From positions 310,001 to 374,000 of the forward strand of contig NZ_CP030772.1 in assembly GCF_006088715.1 (NCBI RefSeq): DNA of 64,000 nt, written 5' to 3'. The notes below the pieces were generated by a model. It ran no database searches, was not told the origin of the DNA, and saw nothing but the letters and a program-made list of their open reading frames with translations. Source of the DNA: Streptomyces sp. YIM 121038. GTDB taxonomy: Bacteria > Actinomycetota > Actinomycetes > Streptomycetales > Streptomycetaceae. This document shows, piece by piece, positions 48,461-55,419 of this stretch (position 1 is the first letter of the stretch; each line of letters starts with the position of its first letter). The translations under genes were made by a program, and so were the position numbers.

Positions 48461-48582
48461 GATCAACTACCGGAGAGTAAGCACACCGGGAACGGCGTCG
48501 GTTCCGGTTGGGCCACAACGCGCCAATCGCCGCGGAGCCTCCACGGCACGCGGGGAGGGCCGCAGCGGAGGATCAACTACCG
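48461..48582. promoter_or_regulatory. Direct repeat GATCAACTACCG upstream of the NRPS
   Basis: GATCAACTACCG occurs at 48461-48472 and again at 48571-48582, 110 bp apart, in the only non-coding stretch upstream of the NRPS. Same orientation and perfect identity over 12 bp suggest a binding site for a regulator, but it may be a footprint of rearrangement. No other gene is seen between 48519 and 48754. Confidence 0.4.
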
Positions 48583-48754
48583 CTCACCGTACGGAAGATG
48601 ATGTGCGCCCCGCCCGACAGGGCAGCCGCCTCCCGGACCGGCCGACCGCACCACAGCGCGTGAGCGGCACATCGAAAAGTTGGCGCATTGACGAGCCCTC
48701 CCGGGCTCTGCAGTCCGGAGCCTCAGCTTCTGAGGTCTTCGTTTCGGGGTGCCG

Positions 48755-49026
48755 TCATGGTGGGGCGAGGGTGAGGTCGGTCTCGGCGATGAATCCGTCG
48801 AGGAGGGCGGGGCGGTACCGCATTCTCTTCAGCCGGGTCCGGGCGGGGGCGGCGAGCTGGTCGGTGGTGCCGGCGGCCAGGTGGCCCAGGCTCTTCTTCA
48901 GGTGGGCCCACACGCCCTCGGCCGGGTTCAAGTCCGGTGCGTATGCAGGGAGACGGAAGGCGGTCAGCCAGTCCTCGCGGGCCGTGAGCAGTCTGCACAT
49001 CGTGGCGTCCTTGTGCTGGGTGGTGG
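48755..49026 (-). pseudogene. IS630-family transposase C-terminal fragment
   Basis: About 85 residues: CRLLTAREDWLTAFRLPAYAPDLNPAEGVWAHLKKSLGHLAAG with the final Asn-Pro-x-Glu motif of the Tc1/mariner-type DDE domain, then TRLKRMRYRPALLDGFIAETDL. The N-terminal and central parts are absent; the group II intron 3' end lies directly upstream. Confidence 0.8.
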
Positions 49027-51449
49027 TGAGGTAGGCCGCCGACGAGGTGCCCGTGGCTCGGGTCCTTTTCCGACGGCCCCTTCCCGAACCGGGCAGGCGA
49101 GATTTCCCCGCACCCGGCTCTCCAGTAATCAATTCCGGGATGGTGTTGTACTACTCCGTCCCGCGTGGATGTCCTGGTGGCAGCGTTCACAGACCACGAG
49201 GGTCTTGCGTTTCCGCATGGCCATCAGATGCACCCACGACGGCCGTTCCGGTCGTCCTGGCCTGTTGAGATCGGCGAGTTTTCGGATGTGGTGGACCTGT
49301 AGCCCAGTTCGTCCCTCGCAGATCTCACACTGCCCGGCCAGGAGCCGATGAATCAGCTCGTTGCGCCGGGCAGTTGCCATGACTGGCTGACGGTCGGTAA
49401 TGACGGCGGTGCGTTGCCGCTTGAGTGGAATCCTGCCGAAGCGGGCGACCAGTGGTTTCTTCCCCTTCTCTCGCTGCACCGTGGCCTGGAAGCAGGTTCG
49501 CCGGCCGTCAGGAGTGTCGACGGCCGCCTTGTATCTGCGGGCCATCTTCGTGACGGTCGACTTGTGCTTCCCGGCCAGGGTCTTGAGCATTGAGGTCTCC
49601 ATGACCCAGCGCAGAATCTCCAGGCGGAACACGTCCTGGGCGAGAAGGTAGTACTGGACGAACCCGCGATACTCGGACCCGTACTTCGCGACGATTGTGA
49701 AGTCCTCGTCGTGCAGCAGCGGGCCGCGCAGAGCGGGCTTCCCCTTCTTCATGTAGCGGGCGCATCGGTCCCGGATGACGTCCCTGGGCACGAAGAGGCC
49801 GATGGCGCCGTTGACCGCCCGACGATTCCGGGTGATCTTCGTGTCGCCATGCTGGGCCTTGATCTCGTATCCGAGGAAACGCGCCGCCTGGCTGGTGGCG
49901 TGCGTGAGCAGGGTTTTGGACTCGGACAGTTCCAGCTTGAGCTCGTCATGCAGGAACTTCCGGATCCGCTCCTTGATCTCCTCGGCCTCGTGCTTGGGAC
50001 CGGCGAACCCGAGCAGGAAGTCGTCGCAATACCGCACGTATCGAAGACGCCGGTAGCCGGGATCGTCGGGGTCCTGACTCGGCAGGGTGCGGCGTTCGCG
50101 CCGCAGCGCGCGCATCGCCTCCCAGTCGCCGTGCCGCTTGGCCCTCGCGATCCGGTTCTCGACGTTCTGGTACGCGGGGTTCTTGCCCCGACGCTTACCC
50201 CGGTCGAAATCCGGTATCAGCTGCCGTTCAATAAACTGGTCGAACCGGTCCAGATAAATATTGGAGAGGATCGGTGATGCGATACCGCCCTGCGGACAAC
50301 CGCTGAGCGTGTCGTTCCACCGCCAGTCCTCCAGATATCCGGCCTTGAGCATCCGGTCGATCAGTTGCAGGAACCGGCCGTCGTGGATGTTCTCCGCCAG
50401 CGTCGAGAGCATGACCGAATGGTCAAGGCTCCCAAAGCAGTTGGAGATATCACCCTCGACAAACCAATGGGTTCCTTTCCAGACCGACACCACCTCATCG
50501 AGTGCGGTGTGGCAGCCCCGCTTGGGGCGGAATCCGTGGGAGCGATCAGAGAACTGGACATCGTAGTACGCCTCAAGCAGCAGGCGTACGACTTCCGCGA
50601 CCAGCTTGTCGCTCCACGGCGGCATTCCTAAAGGGCGCTTCCCGTTCTTCTTCGGGATGTAGACCCTTCTGGCCGGAGACCAGCGGTAGGACTCTGCGCG
50701 CAGGGCTCCGATGATCTTGTCAATCTTGGCCAGGGACATGCCGTCCACGGTTTCCCTGGTGACCCCTGGCGTCATCGCACCCTTGTTGGCGTAGATGCGC
50801 CCGTAGGCCAGCAGGAACAGCTCCCTATTGAACAGCTGCCGGTACAACCTCTCCAGTGGCAGACCACGCCTGCCGCGTTCCCGGATGACGTTCAGCACGG
50901 TTTCAGCATCCTGCATTCCGCAGCCCTCCCCGTCCGAACTTCCTGATTACCTGTGCCCCTTCGCCCTCATTCCGGCTTTCCCGGACTTCACGGCCGGTCG
51001 TTACTCCGGCGACTACTATGAGCACTCCGTCGCCATAGGGCTCGCGCCCCGTAGGCGATCCCGTGGTACGTCCTCGCTGTACGTATCGAGCACGACGTAG
51101 GCCGCCCACTCATCCCCTTGACCACCCTCGCTGGGCGGCGACCCACTCCACGGAGGTTGCCCGGTCTCACGGTTCATGCCCGAGCATGGAATGGGCGTCG
51201 GTTACAGGCGTTGTTCCGACGGTGCGTCACTTTCACTCTGGGAATTGGGCTTCAAGCAGATCAAGCCTTGGCCATATCGTGCGGGCCTTGCGGCACGACG
51301 TCCTGAACGCCTCCGAAACGTCCACCGCTTTCCCGGCATGCTCTGGTCCCCTCCCGCTTTCGCGTTCAGGTGAGCCGGGCAGCCCATGAACCTCCCTCCA
51401 AGTTCATCCCGACTGCGTCGGGGATACAACGAAGCGCCTCACGGCGCAC
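49026..51449 (-). mobile_element. Group II intron with intact RT, inserted against domain V of an older intron
   Basis: On the minus strand the 5' end is GTGCGCC (51449) or GTGTGCGCC (51451), both fitting the GUGYG rule. Domain V is 49086-49120 (GAGCCGGGTGCGGGG, then CTGCCCGGTTC). Domain VI follows with CGGCCTAC and an AC end near 49026. The ribozyme 5' domain occupies about 530 bp before the ORF. The 5' exon is the half domain V at 51451-51480 and the 3' exon an IS630 gene, which do not belong together, so one side has been rearranged. End positions are approximate. Confidence 0.7.
49129..50916 (-). CDS. ltrA: Group II intron reverse transcriptase/maturase with HNH endonuclease
   Basis: 595 residues, uninterrupted. 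RT0-RT7: NKGAMTPGVTRETVDGMSL, RRVYIPKKNGKRPLGMPPWSDKLV, SHGFRPKRGCHTALDEV, WFVEGDISNCFGSLDH, GCPQGGIASPILSNIYLD and the catalytic RYVRYCDDFLLGF (YCDD variant of YADD). The maturase X domain includes YGSEYRGFVQYYLLAQD. The C-terminal HNH has CEICEGRTGLQVHHIRKLADL and VVCERCHQDIHAG. It should splice and mobilise its own intron by target-primed reverse transcription. All catalytic motifs are present. Confidence 0.9.
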   Translation of the reverse strand: MQDAETVLNVIRERGRRGLPLERLYRQLFNRELFLLAYGRIYANKGAMTPGVTRETVDGMSLAKIDKIIGALRAESYRWSPARRVYIPKKNGKRPLGMPPWSDKLVAEVVRLLLEAYYDVQFSDRSHGFRPKRGCHTALDEVVSVWKGTHWFVEGDISNCFGSLDHSVMLSTLAENIHDGRFLQLIDRMLKAGYLEDWRWNDTLSGCPQGGIASPILSNIYLDRFDQFIERQLIPDFDRGKRRGKNPAYQNVENRIARAKRHGDWEAMRALRRERRTLPSQDPDDPGYRRLRYVRYCDDFLLGFAGPKHEAEEIKERIRKFLHDELKLELSESKTLLTHATSQAARFLGYEIKAQHGDTKITRNRRAVNGAIGLFVPRDVIRDRCARYMKKGKPALRGPLLHDEDFTIVAKYGSEYRGFVQYYLLAQDVFRLEILRWVMETSMLKTLAGKHKSTVTKMARRYKAAVDTPDGRRTCFQATVQREKGKKPLVARFGRIPLKRQRTAVITDRQPVMATARRNELIHRLLAGQCEICEGRTGLQVHHIRKLADLNRPGRPERPSWVHLMAMRKRKTLVVCERCHQDIHAGRSSTTPSRN

Positions 51450-51450
51450 A

Positions 51451-51480
51451 CCGTGCGTGCGCGTTGACCGCACACGGCTC
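51451..51480 (-). ncRNA. Broken domain V of the outer group II intron
   Basis: GAGCCGTGTGCGGT at the 51480 side pairs with CGCACGCACGG, giving the domain V stem, but the sequence stops after ACGG, where GTTC would be expected, and turns into the 5' end of the neighbouring intron. Confidence 0.65.
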
Positions 51481-52242
51481 AAGCAGGCTGCGAGGGCTGG
51501 CACAGGTCTCTCCGGTGATCACCAGCGTGATGCTGTTGGTGGCAGGCCGTGTGCCGGAGTTCCAGATTCTTCAACTCGTCGGAGCCACCTGCACGTCGGT
51601 AGACGACGTGGTGCACGTTGAGCGCACGCGAGGATGCTGAGAACCAGTTCACCCAGTCGTGAATATCATCTGGTTGATACTCGGCTCCCTCGATCAGGTC
51701 CAGACCACATCCGGCACAGAGGCCCCGTTGCCGTGCAGCGAGAGTCAGCACTAGCCTGCGCTCGGCCGACGGCAACTTCCTTTTGCTGATCCTCTGTTGC
51801 CAGTATTCCTGCATCGCGGGGTCGTCCTTTGAAGCGTTAGAACGAACTGCCACGTGCCGGATGATGCGTGTCCATTTGAACTTGTGGAGATAGTACTGGC
51901 CGGAGCCAAATACCCACATGTCCCGACTCCTAGGTCGGTACTGACCCCAGTAATGCCTGCGGATCCATACACGGCCTTGGTTCTGGTGTTCCCGGACTGC
52001 CCACCGCCACAGGGTGATGAACATGTACCGGTCCAGATTGCTGAAGGTGTCGGATGCGCAGGACCCGCGGTAGTAGGTGGTCCATCCCTTGACGAGAGGG
52101 CCCAGCTCGGCGATAAGCGCCTTGGCTGGTGCACCTCGCCTGGATCGGACGGTTTCCCTGATCTTCCCTCAGACCCTTCGCACGGCATCCTGGCTCGGTC
52201 GGGCGAGGACTTTCCCGTCGCGATACCGACGGAAGTTGAACC
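51479..52242 (-). pseudogene. Outer-intron RT, C-terminal piece (X domain and HNH)
   Basis: Reads on from the inner intron's 3' splice site: FNFRRYRDGKVLARPSQDAVRRV, then TGA at about 52173 where Arg would fit, then GKIRETVRSRRG, AELGPLVKGWTTYYRG, FITLWRWAVREHQNQGRVWIRRHYWG (maturase X domain). The HNH follows: LCAGCGLDLIEGAEY, ALNVHHVVYRR, LELRHTACHQQHHAG. It ends 51479, one base before domain V. It is the 3' third of a gene whose other parts are at 54797-55403 and 58572-58730. Confidence 0.8.
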
Positions 52243-52283
52243 GTCGGGTAGCGGGGACGCATTGCTGCGTCCCCGCCCCCTCA

Positions 52284-52319
52284 GAACCGGGCGTGCCCGC
52301 TTTCCAGGCACCACGGCTC
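52284..52319 (-). ncRNA. Domain V of the inner group II intron
   Basis: A 36-nt stem-loop GAGCCGTGGTGCC ... GGGCACGCCCGGTTC with a GAAA-like GGAAAG loop, the catalytic core of the ribozyme. It lies 38 nt downstream of the maturase stop. Confidence 0.85.
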
Positions 52320-52357
52320 AAGCAAGCCCCGAGGACGACGAGGTTTCCGCGTCGGCG

Positions 52358-54127
52358 TCATGGCTGGTGCACCGCTCTTCCGGCAAGGATCTGCCGTCGG
52401 CAGTGCGCGTGGAGGAGTCGGTAGAAGGTCCGGTCCTGGCCGTCGACCTGTTCGACGATGTGCTGTTTGGCCAGCACCCGCCGGACGGTCATGAACCACT
52501 GCTCCCACTCGCGTGGGCTGCGTGGCTCGTGCTCGGCGTGCAGCAGGAATTCCCCGCATGCGGGACAGCGTCCGCCTTGGCTTCGCAGAAGCCGGGCGGT
52601 GTGCTCGTCCACGGGTGGGGCCTTCTTCTTGCGCCGCCGTTCGGTCCAGTACTCGGCCAGGGCGGGGTCATCCGGAGATGCTCCACCGTGGACCGGGACG
52701 TGCCGGACGATCTTCGTCCAGGCGAACTTGGTGAGGTAGGCGCCGCTGTCGCGATCGCCGAACACCCACCGGTCCTGCCGGGACTTGTGGAACTTGCCGA
52801 AGTACCGGGTCGCGACCCAGCCCCTCGACTTGTTCGGATGCGAACGTCTGGCCCACCGGTAGGTGAGGTGCCAGACGTGATGGTCCAGGCCGGTGAAGAC
52901 CCGGCCGGAGACCACGCTCCGGTAGTAGGCCGACCATCCCCGGACGACCGGGTTAAGCCGGAACACCACCGCGGCCGCGTTCGCGCCGTGCATGGAGCGC
53001 ACGTCGGCGGTGAGCCGCTTCCGGAACCGCTTGACCGACTCCTTGCTGGGAGTGATGAGCAGCTTTCCGCTGCCCTGCCGATCGACTCGGCGGCGGATGT
53101 CGAAGCCCAGGAACGAGAATCCGTCCTCAACGTGGACGATGCGCGTCTTGTCCTCGTTGAAGCGGAGTCCCCTCGGCTCCAGCCACGCCGTGAGACTGGC
53201 CTTGACCTGCTCGGCCTGCTCGCGGCTGTGGCACATCGCCACGTAATCGTCGGCGTATCTGACCAGCACAGGGCATCCCTGGACCGTCTCAGCGTCACTG
53301 CGTGCGCTGGGCCGGTAGCGGACCCCTGCTGCGTGCTCCATTCCGTGCAGGGCCACGTTCATCAGCATGGGGCTGATCACGCCTCCTTGAGGAGTTCCCT
53401 CCTCGGTCGGCGTGAACTCGCCGGACTCGATCACGCCGGCCTTCAGCCAGGCCCGAACCATGCCCCGTGCGGGGAAGGTGCCGAGACTGTCGAGAAGGTG
53501 ATCGTGGTCGATCCGGTCGAATGCCCCGGCCAAGTCCGCGTCCAGGATCCACCGGCGCTTGCTGCGGTTGCCGCAGAGCGTCTTGAAGATGACCTCGATC
53601 GCGTCATGGCAGCCCCGTCCAGGCCGGAATCCGTAGGACCTCGGCTCGAACCGGGCCTCCCACTCGGGCTCCAGTGCGTTCTTCACGCGTGCCTGCTGCA
53701 CGCGGTCCGCGAGCACCGGAATTCCCAGAGGACGCTGTTTCCCGTTCGCCTTCGGAATGAAGACCCGCTTGACCGGCAGCGCTTTGAGGGGAGAGGCATA
53801 GCGGTGCAACCGCTCCGCCAGTTCCCCTCGGTCGCGGGAGGTCAGAGCGACCTCCCCGTCGACGCCCGCCGTCTTGCGGCCAGCATTGCGCTGCGTGACC
53901 TGCCGCACGCTGACCAGCGTGTTGCTCCGGCTCCGCAGCATCAGCTTTTGCAGATTGCGGACCTTCTTGAGGTCCCCGTCCTTCGTCGCCTTGAAGATCC
54001 TCTGCCTCAGTCGCCGTACGTGGTCCTCGTGGGTGCGCCATTTGATGGCGTCCCAGTCGGGTGCCGCGTCCTCCGGTCCGTTCACTCCGAGGGCCGCCAT
54101 CGCGAGAGCGAATGCGTGTGCCGTCAT
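52358..54127 (-). CDS. ltrA: Group II intron reverse transcriptase/maturase with HNH, inner intron
   Basis: 589 residues, intact. RT: NAGRKTAGVDGEVAL, KRVFIPKANGKQRPLGIPVLADRVQQARVKNALEPEWEARF, SYGFRPGRGCHDAIEVI, RWILDADLAGAFDRIDHDHLL, GTPQGGVISPMLMNVALHGME and LVRYADDYVAMCH (YADD). The X domain includes NPVVRGWSAYYRSVVSG and FGDRDSGAYLTKFAWTKI. The HNH is CPACGEFLLHAEHEP, LAKQHIVEQ, LLHAHCRRQ. It belongs to the same RT class as the outer host RT but is clearly divergent from it. Predicted functional. Confidence 0.9.
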   Translation of the reverse strand: MTAHAFALAMAALGVNGPEDAAPDWDAIKWRTHEDHVRRLRQRIFKATKDGDLKKVRNLQKLMLRSRSNTLVSVRQVTQRNAGRKTAGVDGEVALTSRDRGELAERLHRYASPLKALPVKRVFIPKANGKQRPLGIPVLADRVQQARVKNALEPEWEARFEPRSYGFRPGRGCHDAIEVIFKTLCGNRSKRRWILDADLAGAFDRIDHDHLLDSLGTFPARGMVRAWLKAGVIESGEFTPTEEGTPQGGVISPMLMNVALHGMEHAAGVRYRPSARSDAETVQGCPVLVRYADDYVAMCHSREQAEQVKASLTAWLEPRGLRFNEDKTRIVHVEDGFSFLGFDIRRRVDRQGSGKLLITPSKESVKRFRKRLTADVRSMHGANAAAVVFRLNPVVRGWSAYYRSVVSGRVFTGLDHHVWHLTYRWARRSHPNKSRGWVATRYFGKFHKSRQDRWVFGDRDSGAYLTKFAWTKIVRHVPVHGGASPDDPALAEYWTERRRKKKAPPVDEHTARLLRSQGGRCPACGEFLLHAEHEPRSPREWEQWFMTVRRVLAKQHIVEQVDGQDRTFYRLLHAHCRRQILAGRAVHQP

Positions 54128-54796
54128 CTGTGTCCAACTTGTCCTTCGGTTCCGGTACTTCAGCTTTGGTGCGTCAAAGGCTCACCCGGTCCACGTCAGC
54201 TCCCTTTCGGGCCAGGCATCTTCCTGTATCCGGCCGGTTATGCGGGACGGCCGCGAAGGGTGCGGCCGTGGTGTCCCGGTTTCCCGTCGCCTTTCGGCGT
54301 ACCGGCATTGGCTTCTTGGACCGTCCTGCTCCCGCCGGGGAGTTGGGCCTCCCTCACGGTCGGCTTACCGGGACAAGCCCCGGACCCCGACGGGGTTTTC
54401 ACGTTCCGCATGGTCGAGATCCGACCGGGGTGGGCGCTCTCTGTACCCCGGGGCGGCGGTGTTCTCGCGGCTGGCTCCTAGTCACCAGCCGCCGCCTGCC
54501 GTTTCGCAACGGCCAGCCCTGCCCCCAGCGGTTCATCCCATCTCCGGGGGTATCGATGTCGAGGCATCATCGAGAGTTCGCGTGTACTCGCCCGTCCGGC
54601 CTTCCCCTTGCCTGTAGCCCCCGGATGGAGCGGGAGCCCTTGGGCGTCTTCCCTGAGCTTCGCACCCTGCCGTTACCAGCAACGCACGTCAGAGCGGGGA
54701 CGGACCTGTGAACACTTATCCGGAGCTACGCTGCTGTCATCGGTCTCAGCCCTCCAATCAGCGTGCTCGCTCGAGCCATGCGACTTCGTGTCGCAC

Positions 54797-55403
54797 CCAG
54801 GAAGTCGAATCCTTCATCGAGATGGACCACACGGGTCTTTTCCTCGTTGAAGGCGAGCCCTCTGGGCCGCATCCATTCCGCTAGCTCGTCTCGGATCCTC
54901 ACCGCCTCTTCCTTCGTGTGGCAGAGCACGACGAAGTCATCGGCGTACCTGACCAGTACCGGAGTTCCCATGACGGATCTCTGAACTCCGTCTCTGAAGG
55001 ATTCAGTTTGCACTCCGGCCGCCGTCTCCATCCCATGGAGAGCGATGTTCAGCAGCAGGGGGCTTACCACTCCACCCTGCGGGGTTCCTTCCTCAGTTGG
55101 AGAAAATCGCCCGTCCTCCATCACTCCCGCTTTAAGCCAGCCGTGGACAAGTTTCCTGGCAGGGAACTTTCCTATGGCGGCCATCAGGTGATCGTGGTTG
55201 ATGCGGTCGAAGGCTGATGCCAGATCCGCGTCGAGAACCCACAGCCGTCGCGCGTTGCGCTTAGCGGTGACATTGTGGATCGTCTCCATTGCGTCCTGAC
55301 ATCCACGTCCGGGGCGGAAGCCGTAGCTCCTGCCGTCGAACCTGGCTTCCCACTCGGGCTCCAACGCGTTCTTCACCCGCGCCTGGTGGACACGGTCCCT
55401 GAT
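54797..55403 (-). pseudogene. Outer-intron RT, central piece (catalytic palm)
   Basis: IRDRVHQARVKNALEPEWEARFDGRSYGFRPGRGCQDAMETI, RLWVLDADLASAFDRINHDHLM, GTPQGGVVSPLLLNIALHGME, LVRYADDFVVLCH, GLAFNEEKTRVVHLDEGFDFLG. The catalytic YADD is intact. It is bounded on the downstream side exactly by the inner intron and on the upstream side exactly by the recombinase element. The formal ORF 54726-55376 adds intron-encoded residues at its end. Confidence 0.85.
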
Positions 55404-55419
55404 CGCCGGCGTGGTGGCT

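Larger units (their letters stand above)
52243..54796 (-). mobile_element. Inner group II intron (2554 bp) nested in another intron's RT gene
   Basis: The 5' end GTGCGACACG at 54796 fits GUGYG. The 3' end ...CTACCCGAC at 52243 has the bulged-A and AC terminus. Domain V is 52284-52319 (GAGCCGTGGTGCCTGGAAAG, then GCCCGGTTC). Domain VI is the GCGGGGACGCAGCAATGCGTCCCCGC hairpin, in two halves GCGGGGACGCA and TGCGTCCCCGC. Removing the intron joins TTCCTGG to GGTTCAAC, restoring FLGFNFRRY in the host RT, which fixes both splice sites to the base. Confidence 0.85.

Noticed and set aside
13460..49026. IS630 N-terminal (13.5 kb) and C-terminal (48.8 kb) fragments as two halves of one split gene
   Set aside because: They are 35 kb apart, on opposite strands and non-adjacent in protein coordinates; the central part is missing from both. 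No evidence joins them.
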